Program-made: the position numbers and the translations under genes
NCBI GenBank assembly: GCA_028279065.1
Contig: JANQSY010000130.1
Location: 1 to 37,389 of the forward strand
Direction: 5' to 3'
DNA from: Cytophagales bacterium
GTDB lineage: Bacteria > Bacteroidota > Bacteroidia > Cytophagales > CCMP332
Length of the DNA stretch: 37,389 bases
Shown: positions 16,181 through 24,629 of the stretch, one piece after another
How positions within the stretch are numbered: position 1 is the stretch's first letter
Layout of the letters: each line of letters begins with the position of its first letter
Notes under the pieces: model-generated
Database searches by the model: none
Seen by the model: the letters and a program-made list of their open reading frames with translations, nothing else
What the model was told of the DNA's origin: nothing

Positions 16181-17892
16181 TTCACCCCAAGTACTTGTTG
16201 GGCTTCGTCCTGACGTCACTGCTTACTACCACATCCTTCTCACAGAATGATGAGGAATCTCAATTCAAGTTTGGGTACGAGTTGCTTTTGGAAGGAAAGT
16301 ATGACCTAGCAATGGAGGTCTTTAAGCCTCTGAGCAGTCATAATCAGGATTTTGAGTACCGGGCAGAAGCAGCATACTATTTTGCAGTATCGGCAAAAAA
16401 CGCCGGCTACTTTTATCAGGCCAGGCAAATGATGATCCATTCGGTCACTCAATTTCAGGATTGGGAAAACCTGGAGAATTCATACCTTCTGCTGACCGAG
16501 ATCTACTTTCTTCAGGGGGATTACCAAAATGCCCTGGCCAACCTGCGAAACCTTAGTTCTGAAGATAACCAAAGGAAAGGAAGGGAAATGAAGGTTAGTT
16601 TCCTGAAGAAACTCAATGATACCGACAGTTTAAAGAACCTCTATTACACCTTTCCTGAGGACAGAGATGTAGGTCTGATCCTTTCAGAGAAGATCTCCAC
16701 CCCCCCTTTCGAGCCTGGGGATGAAATGCTTCTGGAAAATATAATCGGCTTTTTTAAACTCGACCCGGAAAGATTCAATATGGCCTCGAGAAGGATCTAT
16801 ATGAAGGACGCTTATAATGTTGCAGTGCTGCTTCCCTTTAAATGGAAGCTCACACAAACCAATAACCAGTACTTTAAGAACAAGTTTGCATACTCGATCT
16901 ACTCCGGAATACTGAGAGCAGCTGACACTCTAAATGGTTTGGGTATCCCTATCCTCATCAGGCCATATGATACAGAACAGAGTTCTTTTGTGGTTGAGGA
17001 AATACTAAAGGATTCAAGTCTGGCTCTGGCAGATCTGATCATCGGCCCGATGTATCCGCACTTAAGCAGGACGGTCATGGAATACGGAAGGCAAATGAGA
17101 ATCAATGTCATCAATCCACTTTCCAAGAACATGGATCTGATCGAAGGGAATCCGTACGGTTACCTCTTTCAGGTTCCTGTTGAGATCTCTTCACTTAGGC
17201 TTTCCAAACTGGCTTATGATAGTAGTTGGTATGACTCAGCAAGTTATCCCGGTGTGATCATCAACGATTGGGAGAAGGATTCCACCCTACTTGAAAGCTA
17301 TATCGGCGAGTTCAAAACCGATACAGCATTCGATCTGGACTCGATTTTGATGTTCGATCCAAGCGATCTTGAACAGGTCACCAATTATATCCATAGGGAC
17401 ACTCTTGATTCGATCTCGATCTCCCACATATTCATTCCATCAAATCATAAAGCTCTGGCTAGTAGAGTTTTAAGCTCCGCTGACAGAGTTGATGGGAACT
17501 TCCCTATCCTTGGTCATTCCGCCTGGGTTGAATACAGTAATATCAGCCTTGAGCAACTTGAAAGACGAAGAGTATTCTTTGTTTACAGCGATTGGATCAA
17601 ATGGAATAGCGATCTTTTCTGGTTGTTGCAAAAAGAACCAAAATTTGATCCCAAGCCGGACTATTATACCTGCCTGGGTTACGAGATCTTATACTTTTTT
17701 GGCAAGGTCTTGAATGATCATGGAAGGTTCTTTCAGGAAGGTCTGATCAGGGATGGGGCCAGATCAGGATTCTTTTACCCAGGGTTTGACTATTCAAAAG
17801 GAAACTACAATTCCTTTACCCCTATTGTAAGGGTGCGCAACAATCGACTGGATTGGATAAATAGATGGGAACTCTTTTCCCGTAGGAACTAA
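16171..17892 (+). CDS. Exported TPR protein with periplasmic-binding (type 1) fold
   Basis: A signal peptide ([17 protein letters not shown]) is followed by TPR-like helices (residues about 25-170, for example [13 protein letters not shown]) and then by a domain resembling the type 1 periplasmic-binding fold of amino-acid ABC transporters ([36 protein letters not shown]). In many Bacteroidota the gene after guaA encodes a LysM plus periplasmic-binding-fold protein; here the LysM part is not visible and TPRs take its place. The ATG lies inside the end of guaA. No transporter genes are adjacent, so a structural or sensing role in the envelope is likelier than nutrient uptake (inference). Confidence 0.75.
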   Translation: MGIIHPKYLLGFVLTSLLTTTSFSQNDEESQFKFGYELLLEGKYDLAMEVFKPLSSHNQDFEYRAEAAYYFAVSAKNAGYFYQARQMMIHSVTQFQDWENLENSYLLLTEIYFLQGDYQNALANLRNLSSEDNQRKGREMKVSFLKKLNDTDSLKNLYYTFPEDRDVGLILSEKISTPPFEPGDEMLLENIIGFFKLDPERFNMASRRIYMKDAYNVAVLLPFKWKLTQTNNQYFKNKFAYSIYSGILRAADTLNGLGIPILIRPYDTEQSSFVVEEILKDSSLALADLIIGPMYPHLSRTVMEYGRQMRINVINPLSKNMDLIEGNPYGYLFQVPVEISSLRLSKLAYDSSWYDSASYPGVIINDWEKDSTLLESYIGEFKTDTAFDLDSILMFDPSDLEQVTNYIHRDTLDSISISHIFIPSNHKALASRVLSSADRVDGNFPILGHSAWVEYSNISLEQLERRRVFFVYSDWIKWNSDLFWLLQKEPKFDPKPDYYTCLGYEILYFFGKVLNDHGRFFQEGLIRDGARSGFFYPGFDYSKGNYNSFTPIVRVRNNRLDWINRWELFSRRN

Positions 17893-17896
17893 GGTT

Positions 17897-18124
17897 CTAG
17901 GAAGGATAAAGCATTTTCCTGACCTTATCCGCTCTTTGGATCTCATCAGGAAGCTTGTCATAGGTCTGTAATGATTGTCTGGGTGGACCATCAGGATCTC
18001 CGTAGATCCTTTCATTTCCCTTATTGATATCTACAACCTTTGAGGGTGGTTTATTGGCCTTAAGACATGAGTTAAGACTGATGGCTAAAAGTGCGGCTCC
18101 AACAGAAAGTAGTACTCTTTTCAT
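17897..18124 (-). CDS. Small lipoprotein
   Basis: Starting at ATG 18124, the 75-residue product has a basic n-region (MKRVLL), a hydrophobic stretch and the lipobox LNSC at about residues 17-20, so it is probably acylated. The mature part is short, polar and without a recognised domain. An in-frame upstream codon at 18148 would put eight extra residues before the signal and is not favoured. It follows dacB by 36 bases on the same strand and is the last gene of the envelope operon; its stop lies 4 bases from that of the convergent TPR gene. Function unknown. Confidence 0.75.
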   Translation of the reverse strand: MKRVLLSVGAALLAISLNSCLKANKPPSKVVDINKGNERIYGDPDGPPRQSLQTYDKLPDEIQRADKVRKMLYPS

Positions 18125-18160
18125 TACAGGATCAATTTCTAAGCCCAAATTAAGAAATGC

Positions 18161-19531
18161 TCAATGAACAAGATCAAGGGATTCCAAATAATTATCCATC
18201 CTTTTCTGAAGTTCAATTGCATCAGCGGTACTCTCGGTGTTGATCATGTAACAAAAGACATGGGTAGGCTTTCCCTCATCCACAATATAACCCGCGAGGC
18301 AGCGAACCCCGGACATGGATCCGGTTTTGGCAACAACCCTGCCCACCAATTTTCCTCCCTTAAATCTATTGGAAAGAGTCCCCTCTCCAGATCCGGGCAA
18401 TAGATCAAGAAGCTTATTCCGAACATTTGTGTCCAGCAGTCTTAAATAGTCTACCATTCCTTTCGAATTCAGTCTATTTGATCTTGACAAACCGCTTCCA
18501 TCTACAACTTTGAAACCATATTCATCAGGAAAACTACTCTGATCATCAAAGAACCTTTCTGCCAAAAGGTTATCGCTTTTCCTAAGCATATATCCAATCA
18601 TTTCATCAACCCCGGGACTTGTCATAATAATCTCCCTATTGAAATGATCAGCCCTTGAATTGGTTAGACTGATTGGGCGCCCCAGAGGAGGATCTCCTAG
18701 GCAGACCACATTTTTCAATCCATTTTGCCTTACTTTCTCTTGAAGTGCCAAACTAAGCTGCATTGGAGGGTAAGGATCTGCCCCCTTTATTGTAAAGGTC
18801 CCTTGCCCGGGGGGAATTGTGCCATTGATGAACATTCTTGTAGTATACGGAGCGCCATGTATGTAGGCGTTATCTCCAGAACCCTCAGGCCCTGCAAAAA
18901 CATTGTTTACCAAAGAAAAATGAAGAGGTTCTGGTTCCGTAGATATTATCTTGGTTTTAGTACCAGGCTCTTCTCTTTGTTCAAAAGTTACTTTGAATCG
19001 GTTATCATTGAAATTCAACGACCAAAGTCCAGCAGCATAATAATTTCCCAGGTCAGCGTATTTCCAATCCCCAGGAACAGGAGAATTAGAGATCAATCGA
19101 TCCTCCACAAAAATTGTATCTGACCCTGCTCTCCAAACTTTAATCGAGTCAATGATCAGGTCCAAATCATGTTGTCTACGAAATCTCGGGCTTCCGAACG
19201 TTGGGTCCCCTGTCCCTTTAACCCTTATTGCCGAATAGTTATTTCCCTTACTGTTTGATAAAAAAATTCTTGAAACGTATGTCCTAAATGGTTTAACGCC
19301 CTTTTTTACCGTCTCGACGGCGGTCACGAGTTTTACCAATGACCCCGGGGTTAGTGAGATCGAAGGGTTATGCTCAAAACCTTCAACTCCAAAGATGTAT
19401 TCCTTTATCACGAAGGAATAATCCTCAGGATCAAACTTCCCTTCAGGATCGATCAGTTTAGGCAGATCCTGTGAAAAGCAGGGGTTCATTGCAAAAAAGA
19501 GGAAAAGTGACCCGAAAAAGAGGGGTTTCAA
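18161..19531 (-). CDS. dacB: D-alanyl-D-alanine carboxypeptidase/endopeptidase (PBP4 family)
   Basis: This periplasmic low-molecular-mass penicillin-binding protein trims or cleaves peptidoglycan crosslinks. All three active-site motifs are seen: SxxK as SLVK (in TPGSLVKLVTA), SxN as SDN (in KSDNLLAERFF) and KTG in VAKTGSMSGVR. DGSGLSRSN is also typical of the family. Between the first two motifs lies the long insert of class C enzymes. The start is TTG 19531, which shares bases with the transporter's TGA (TTGA) and opens on a signal peptide (LFFGSLFLFFAMNPCFSQ); the frame stays open to 19591 but that would bury the signal peptide. Coupling to the ABC transporter suggests a shared envelope task. 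Confidence 0.9.
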   Translation of the reverse strand: MKPLFFGSLFLFFAMNPCFSQDLPKLIDPEGKFDPEDYSFVIKEYIFGVEGFEHNPSISLTPGSLVKLVTAVETVKKGVKPFRTYVSRIFLSNSKGNNYSAIRVKGTGDPTFGSPRFRRQHDLDLIIDSIKVWRAGSDTIFVEDRLISNSPVPGDWKYADLGNYYAAGLWSLNFNDNRFKVTFEQREEPGTKTKIISTEPEPLHFSLVNNVFAGPEGSGDNAYIHGAPYTTRMFINGTIPPGQGTFTIKGADPYPPMQLSLALQEKVRQNGLKNVVCLGDPPLGRPISLTNSRADHFNREIIMTSPGVDEMIGYMLRKSDNLLAERFFDDQSSFPDEYGFKVVDGSGLSRSNRLNSKGMVDYLRLLDTNVRNKLLDLLPGSGEGTLSNRFKGGKLVGRVVAKTGSMSGVRCLAGYIVDEGKPTHVFCYMINTESTADAIELQKRMDNYLESLDLVH

Positions 19532-22500
19532 GCCCTGAACTCTTTGGTTGGAGAGAGCTTCTCCATGAAGTTGACCAGCTTTTTCAGCCAATCGAAATAG
19601 AGGGCCACAAAGAAGAAAAGGGACATCATCCAGATGATGATCACATTGAAATACTTGGTCGGGTAAAACTTACCCATGAAGTACTTATAGGGAGCGTAGA
19701 AATGAGTTCTGAAATTCAAAGGATTTGGAGGAATCTCGGGGTTCTTATAAATGGGATTAATCAATTGAATGAGTTTTCCTTGGTACTCCACGATCCTTTC
19801 GGCCTTGGTGCGATTGGTCAAAAGGAGTTCCAATTGCTCATTTCTATTCTCCCCCATAAGCTCATGATAGGCTTCCTCCTTTTCAGGTGTATTGGTCATC
19901 TTCATCACTTTCTGGTCCTTCTTATAGGTTGCATTGGTGTGAACCTTGGAGAAGTATTTATCGAGATAACCCATCAAGGTATTGATCTTTTTATAATCCC
20001 TCTGTGACAGGGATTGTGGATCCATATTTTGCACGTTTCCCAAATCAACATGGGTATTGTTCCTTGCTTCTCTTTTCAATTCGTCCAGAATAAGCTTGTT
20101 GTTATACAAGACCTGCTGTTGAGTAACATCATCCCCAGAGGATGAAAATTGGATATTGTACTCAAGTTTTGTGCGAAGCCTGGGTATCCAGTAGGTGGTC
20201 TTGAACTCGCTATTCGCCCTGACCTTGTCGAAGGAATAAAAATCTCGTTCATAAGCATTATCCTTGAACTGAGCCACAGCTAGGGCTTCAAAGGCCCATC
20301 TGCTGGTCATCACATCCCCAAAGAATGGAACCTTTCCAAGGGAGGCAAGACGTGGGTTGATCTCATCGAATTTAACCAGGACTCCACCAAGTAAAAGCTG
20401 TGGGATCAAAATAATGGGGATCAAGATGTATACTGTGACCGCACTATTAAAAGCGGAAGAGATATTGAGACCCAAAACGTTTGAAAAACAGGATGCTGAA
20501 AAGAGGATCAGCCAATAATCGAATCCAAGGCCATTTATTTCCAGAATGACATTTCCAATCAGGACAAAAAGCCCTGCCTGAATGGCCGATAAGCCAAAGA
20601 GGATAGCAACCTTGGAATACAAATAACTCCCCCTGCTCAGCTTTAAGAACCTCTCTCTCTTTAGGATCTTCCTATCCCTTATGATCTCTTCCGCCGAAAC
20701 CGTCAATCCCATGAACAGACCAACTATCACAGCCATAAAAAGGTATGCCGGGACATTTACGTTTTTCGAGAAAATGTAACCAGTTGAGCCCAGGGAGGGG
20801 TCAATGTTATAATATTTCACAATGAAGGCCAGGATTAGGGCCAAGAATGGCGCCTCAAGCAGATTGATCAGAACGTACTGCTTATTTGAGATTTTGGAAA
20901 GGAAATCTCTCTGAAGAAAAACCAGGAACTGCCCAAGTCTTGAGGGCTTATTGAGGGTCCCCTCAGGCCTTTCTTCGTGTTTTTCGATCTCCTCGATCTT
21001 AATATTCTCCTGAAAGTGCTGATGCCAATTCTTTGGCTGAACTTTTCGGTTATCGGTCTCAGAACCATACTCATCCACCACCTTCATCTCAACGATGTTG
21101 AAGATCTGTTCGGGATTCACATTTCCACACTCCTTGCATTCCCCCTGCTCGTAATTTACCTGTTGAATGATCTTTTTGAAGTAGATCAATGCTTCCACAG
21201 GATTTCCGTAGAAAATCGGAAGGCCACCAAGGTCCAGGATAAATAGTTTATCAAACATCTTAAAGATGTCACTGGAAGGTTGGTGGATCACTACAAAAAT
21301 GAGCTTGCCCCTTAGGGATAGTTCTTTCAGGAGGTCCATGATGTTTTCTGAATCCCTAGATGACAATCCCGAGGTGGGTTCATCCACAAACAGAATAGAA
21401 GGCTCTCTTAGTAGCTCCAGGCCTATGTTCAATCTTTTTCTTTGACCTCCACTGATGGTCTTTTTCAGGGGAGAGCCAACCTTGAGGTCCCTTGTTTCCA
21501 ATAAACCCAGCCGGGTAAGTGTATGGACCACCAACTCATCGATGTCTTTGGATGAGTAGTTGCTGAAACAGAGTTTGGCGGCGTAATACAAATTCTGATA
21601 TACCGTAAGATCTTCTATAAGAAGGTCATCCTGAGGGACATAGCCAAAAATTCCCTCGACCTTTTGTCTTTCCTTATAGATGTTAATCCCATTGATCTTA
21701 ACCGTCCCTGAGGTTGGAGGAAAGGTGCCATTCAGTACATTCATCAGGGTGGATTTCCCCGAGCCTGAAGCTCCCATAATCCCGATAAGCCTACCTGAGG
21801 ACTCCTTGATGTTAATATTGGTCAGTCCGATCTTTCCCCCGGGAAATTCATACTCCAATTCCTGCCCCTCAAAGGAAAGATGAACCTCACGCTGATCTTT
21901 AAGAAAAAGTCCGACCACATCACTGTAGTAGATCGGATTAGACCTTCCCGATCGGATGGTGCTCCCACGGGAGAAGAAATACAATCTTCCAGCAACCATT
22001 GGATTTCCATTGAAGAACATCTCAAAGTTCCCGAGGTACTTAAAGATGTACATCTCATAATCAGGAACCTTATAGAATCCCAGAGTGCCCGGCAAGTTTT
22101 CTGAGTGAAGGTATTTCTGCCCCTTGGATGGCAGGGTGTTCTGACCATTGATTATCAGAAGATTGTCGAACGGCAGATCATACAGGTCATCGGCCAGGAC
22201 GAAATCCTTAAGCTCATCATAAAGCCTTTGATTAAGGTTCAGTGTCTCCGCAACTGTCTTGATGAAATCATCCTCAGTATCGGAGATATGCTTGTCTGCC
22301 AAGATCAATTCCAGGATCCTGAAAAGGATAATAACCTTCTGAGTTTGAGTAAGTTCCTGGTTAACCTGATTACATATTTTGAGCATTTTGGTTTGGTCAG
22401 AGGTCTTGATATCCTCTGCGGCAAACTCATCAAACACTCCTATGAATCCTTCGACGGCATCTTCATTGATCTGCTCTCTCAGAAAGTCCTTTATGACCTG

Positions 22501-22581
22501 CCTTTCTTCGGTTTTCACACCATCGACCTTTGCGACCAACGCGAATAATTGTAGAAGAGCCTTTAGGAGTTTTTCACTCAT
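19528..22581 (-). CDS. TerB-like / ABCG-type fused ABC transporter
   Basis: This 1017-residue single-chain exporter has an unusual layout. Residues 1-140 form a helical domain resembling TerB (LFALVAKVDGVKTEERQVI). About 145-245 is a beta-rich stretch (RGSTIRSGRSNPIYYSDV) that may be a degenerate FHA-like module. The ATPase (about 250-480) has Walker A GASGSGKST, signature SGGQRKRLNIGLELL and Walker B ILFVDEPTSGL, of ABCG type. The C-terminal permease (about 570-1010) has ABC2-type helices and a large polar segment before the last helix (about 775-980). The substrate is unknown. It lies between a GIN-domain lipoprotein and DacB on the same strand. FHA-ABC-permease proteins such as Rv1747 give a loose parallel; similar fused proteins are found in other Bacteroidota. 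Confidence 0.85.
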   Translation of the reverse strand: MSEKLLKALLQLFALVAKVDGVKTEERQVIKDFLREQINEDAVEGFIGVFDEFAAEDIKTSDQTKMLKICNQVNQELTQTQKVIILFRILELILADKHISDTEDDFIKTVAETLNLNQRLYDELKDFVLADDLYDLPFDNLLIINGQNTLPSKGQKYLHSENLPGTLGFYKVPDYEMYIFKYLGNFEMFFNGNPMVAGRLYFFSRGSTIRSGRSNPIYYSDVVGLFLKDQREVHLSFEGQELEYEFPGGKIGLTNINIKESSGRLIGIMGASGSGKSTLMNVLNGTFPPTSGTVKINGINIYKERQKVEGIFGYVPQDDLLIEDLTVYQNLYYAAKLCFSNYSSKDIDELVVHTLTRLGLLETRDLKVGSPLKKTISGGQRKRLNIGLELLREPSILFVDEPTSGLSSRDSENIMDLLKELSLRGKLIFVVIHQPSSDIFKMFDKLFILDLGGLPIFYGNPVEALIYFKKIIQQVNYEQGECKECGNVNPEQIFNIVEMKVVDEYGSETDNRKVQPKNWHQHFQENIKIEEIEKHEERPEGTLNKPSRLGQFLVFLQRDFLSKISNKQYVLINLLEAPFLALILAFIVKYYNIDPSLGSTGYIFSKNVNVPAYLFMAVIVGLFMGLTVSAEEIIRDRKILKRERFLKLSRGSYLYSKVAILFGLSAIQAGLFVLIGNVILEINGLGFDYWLILFSASCFSNVLGLNISSAFNSAVTVYILIPIILIPQLLLGGVLVKFDEINPRLASLGKVPFFGDVMTSRWAFEALAVAQFKDNAYERDFYSFDKVRANSEFKTTYWIPRLRTKLEYNIQFSSSGDDVTQQQVLYNNKLILDELKREARNNTHVDLGNVQNMDPQSLSQRDYKKINTLMGYLDKYFSKVHTNATYKKDQKVMKMTNTPEKEEAYHELMGENRNEQLELLLTNRTKAERIVEYQGKLIQLINPIYKNPEIPPNPLNFRTHFYAPYKYFMGKFYPTKYFNVIIIWMMSLFFFVALYFDWLKKLVNFMEKLSPTKEFRA

Positions 22582-22626
22582 TAAAGATCAATGATTTGAT
22601 AGAAGGAGCCCTAAGATATTACCTTT

Positions 22627-23502
22627 TTAAAATTCAGTCACTGATTTTGAGAATAATACCTTTCCGGAGCCAGAACCCAAGGTAATTTCAGGTTGAATTC
22701 CTCCAAAAATGAACTGTTTAAATTCATATTCGATCTCCAGACCGGAGGAGATGAATGTGCCTGAAGAATCGGATGCCCAGTCTGATTTTATGGCGTTCAA
22801 CCCATTTTTTGCTATGGTTTTGACTGATCCCAAAATTTTAAATCCCTGGGTTGAAAAGTTGACATTTCCAGATCCGGAGTTGATCGCCACATCATATTCA
22901 ACATCTGCTGCCAGTTGGATGGAAATATCTCCGAGGTTGGTGGTGAATTTTGACCTACCCTGGAAAACGATATCATCTGCCTGGATGGAACCTTCCTGGG
23001 TAAGGATCTCAAATGCTCCTTCACAGGAATCAAGAAGGATATTCCCCTTTTGATTCTTGATAAGCAAAACTCCTACAAGTCCCTGGCCATCAACCGAATA
23101 CCCAAAACCATCCACTCTTAGTTCAAACCTTTCGGGCAATTCAATATACCATGAAGGTTGCTCTTTGGGAAGGTTGGGATGTCCCGTAATTATAACTTGA
23201 TTCCTTCCTTGCCTGACCTGAGGAAAGAAAGCGGTATCTTCTTTAAATTCTTCACCAACACTAACGCGGATGATCTCGGTATGCCCGCTGTGACTAAGGA
23301 ACAGATTTGCACTGAAATCCTGGATTACTATTGTTCCTGTCTTTGTGTATTCACCCTCCGAAACCGCCCAGTTCCCCTTTTTTCCGCTATCACTCCGGGT
23401 TTTTTCCACCACAACTTCTTTGTAGTTCCGTGGATTATCATCACAGGAAACCATCAAGAGGACCGAAAGCAATAGACCTGGAAGAAATGATTTTGAATTC
23501 AT
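22627..23502 (-). CDS. GIN-domain (DUF2807-type) lipoprotein
   Basis: ATG 23502 gives a signal sequence (LPGLLLSVLLMVSC) ending in the lipobox MVSC, so the product is a likely lipoprotein. The mature part is almost all short beta-strands with Gly/Asn turns (for example KGNILLDSCEGAFEILT and INSGSGNVNFSTQGF), as in the auto-transporter head GIN domain family. These are thought to be surface or periplasmic beta-helices of unknown role. The frame is open up to 23658, but that extension would overlap the divergent gene and precede the signal peptide. It heads the operon with the TerB-like/ABCG transporter and DacB. Confidence 0.78.
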   Translation of the reverse strand: MNSKSFLPGLLLSVLLMVSCDDNPRNYKEVVVEKTRSDSGKKGNWAVSEGEYTKTGTIVIQDFSANLFLSHSGHTEIIRVSVGEEFKEDTAFFPQVRQGRNQVIITGHPNLPKEQPSWYIELPERFELRVDGFGYSVDGQGLVGVLLIKNQKGNILLDSCEGAFEILTQEGSIQADDIVFQGRSKFTTNLGDISIQLAADVEYDVAINSGSGNVNFSTQGFKILGSVKTIAKNGLNAIKSDWASDSSGTFISSGLEIEYEFKQFIFGGIQPEITLGSGSGKVLFSKSVTEF

Positions 23503-23525
23503 GGACGCTGAAATATCTCGGATTC

Positions 23526-23543
23526 CAATATTACTTATTTTCG
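23526..23543. promoter_or_regulatory. Interleaved divergent promoter elements
   Basis: Two near-consensus -7 elements sit back to back: TAATATTG on the minus strand (23533-23526), for the lipoprotein operon, and TATTTTCG on the plus strand (23536-23543), for the VTT gene; each differs from TAnnTTTG at one fixed base. Both spacings to the respective start codons are short (about 25 and 15 bases). For the minus promoter an ATTG (23559-23556) sits 22 bases upstream as a possible -33. Binding of polymerase to one would block the other. Confidence 0.4.
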
Positions 23544-23557
23544 GGACCTTGAGTTCA

Positions 23558-24142
23558 ATGAAGGTACGCAGAAAGGAAATATTTAAGCTATTCGCCTCCA
23601 ACCTTCTAAAAGGGTTGATAGGATTTCTCCTTTTGGCTGTTGTTTTCCTCATTGTCAAAAAATTCCTCCCCGGCGATATGGTAGAGACTCTGGAACCCTT
23701 AAGGGAACAAAAGGTCCTGGTTTATTCCATTTTTTTTGTCTCTGAGATCTTCGTAGGGCTCATTCCACCTGAAGTTTTTATGATCTGGGGCCTTGGAGAG
23801 GGGGCCTTGGCCTACATCCAGGTAGTAGCCATATTGGCCGTGTTATCCTATCTAGGAGGCATCATTGCTTTTTATCTCGGTCGGCTATTGTTTAACTCTG
23901 GCTTTATGAACAAGGTGAAATCGATCAAGACCTTTAATGATTACCTGGTCTATTATCGAAAATATGGAGGTATACTGATCTTCATTTCAGCCGTTACCCC
24001 TCTGCCCTTTGCTCTTTTCAGCTTTATCTCAGGGACTTTTAATTACACCTTCAAGAAATACATTTCCTTCGCTGCGTTTCGATTCATAAGGTTTGCATTC
24101 TATGGCTACCTTATCTGGAAAGGCTCCTCAATTACTTTTTAG
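23558..24142 (+). CDS. VTT/DedA-type membrane protein
   Basis: The product (194 aa from ATG 23558) has about five hydrophobic segments, with LLAVVFLIVKKFLPG near the N-terminus and the VTT-like stretches LSYLGGIIAFYLGRLLF and AVTPLPFALFSFISG (the F/Y-x-x-G and Pro-rich re-entrant parts of DedA/VTT proteins). Family members in bacteria act in membrane lipid homeostasis, for example as undecaprenyl-phosphate or phospholipid flippases; the exact substrate cannot be told. An ATG at 23501 is in frame but would overlap the ATG of the divergent gene and add a non-conserved leader. It converges with the XRE gene with an 11-base overlap. Confidence 0.75.
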   Translation: MKVRRKEIFKLFASNLLKGLIGFLLLAVVFLIVKKFLPGDMVETLEPLREQKVLVYSIFFVSEIFVGLIPPEVFMIWGLGEGALAYIQVVAILAVLSYLGGIIAFYLGRLLFNSGFMNKVKSIKTFNDYLVYYRKYGGILIFISAVTPLPFALFSFISGTFNYTFKKYISFAAFRFIRFAFYGYLIWKGSSITF

Positions 24143-24464
24143 GTCGGTAGATCTCAAAGCTATTGTCCTGGAATACAAAGACCACCTCCTTTGGTTCATC
24201 CTTCTTTTCCCCCCTAGGATCATCTCCTTTTTCTGCCGAGCCAGCATCCGACTTGGAACTTGTTTCTCCCTTCAACAACCAATGAAGGTCGACGGTAGGG
24301 TAGTGCTTTGAGAAGCTTCGAACAGCATCAAGACCCGGCTTGTTTCTTCCCTGAAAAAGATGAGATATCGACCCTGGGGAAATGCCAAGTATCCCAGCCA
24401 TTTCCGACTTCGATAGCCCTTCTTTTTCCATAACCTCCAGCATCCTTTTAAAAACCTCATCCAT
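24132..24464 (-). CDS. XRE-family helix-turn-helix regulator
   Basis: Residues about 5-65 form a Cro/CI-type DNA-binding domain: GLSKSEMAGILGISPGSISH is the helix-turn-helix, followed by LFQGRNKPGLDAVRSFSKHY and WLLKGE, the usual end of the domain. The C-terminal third is a charged linker (KSDAGSAEKGDDPRGEKKD) and a short hydrophobic end. At 110 aa it has no effector domain. It lies downstream of the YfcC-type transporter but is separated from it by 165 bases packed with palindromes, suggesting its own promoter and autoregulation (inference). Its target genes are not identified. Confidence 0.88.
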   Translation of the reverse strand: MDEVFKRMLEVMEKEGLSKSEMAGILGISPGSISHLFQGRNKPGLDAVRSFSKHYPTVDLHWLLKGETSSKSDAGSAEKGDDPRGEKKDEPKEVVFVFQDNSFEIYRPKK

Positions 24465-24629
24465 TTAATCTAAAAAATTAGATAAAAGCATATAAGTAAT
24501 TGAAAATAAGTAATATAAATGAAATTATTTTACAAATGTAAATAATACCTTTAGAGTAGGCTCTACAAATCAAAAATACAGAAAAATGAGCTTTTCGGGG
24601 CTTTTAATGGTAAAATTGGTTTTACAAAA
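24465..24629. promoter_or_regulatory. Repeat-rich leader of the XRE regulator gene
   Basis: This is the longest gene-free stretch and is very AT-rich. Four palindromes each have a 4-base spacer: ATCTAA-N4-TTAGAT (24468-24483), TTTAC-N4-GTAAA (24529-24542), TAGAG-N4-CTCTA (24552-24565) and GTAAAA-N4-TTTTAC (24610-24625). ATAAGTAAT occurs twice with a 14-base period (24492-24500, 24506-24514). TATTTTTG on the minus strand (24578-24571) matches the TAnnTTTG element, giving a leader of about 100 bases; the third palindrome lies at the expected transcript start. No ORF is visible. The first palindrome ends 3 bases from the ATG, where a bound repressor or RNA hairpin could block expression. Confidence 0.55.

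Noticed and set aside
19471-20007. Open frame of 178 codons on the plus strand
   Set aside because: It is antisense to the transporter C-terminus and the dacB start, which have clear domain matches; the product has no recognisable features.
22105-22548. Open frame of 147 codons on the plus strand
   Set aside because: Antisense to the TerB-like part of the ABC transporter; a mirror frame without independent support.
23503-23658. N-terminal extension of the GIN-domain lipoprotein to 23658
   Set aside because: It would place 52 residues before a good lipoprotein signal peptide and overlap the divergent gene.
24581-24606. Direct repeat GCTTTT with 4-base spacer near the YfcC gene end, considered as an att or IS end
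   Set aside because: Only 6 bases long, no transposase or integrase nearby, and no target duplication; likely chance in AT-rich DNA.
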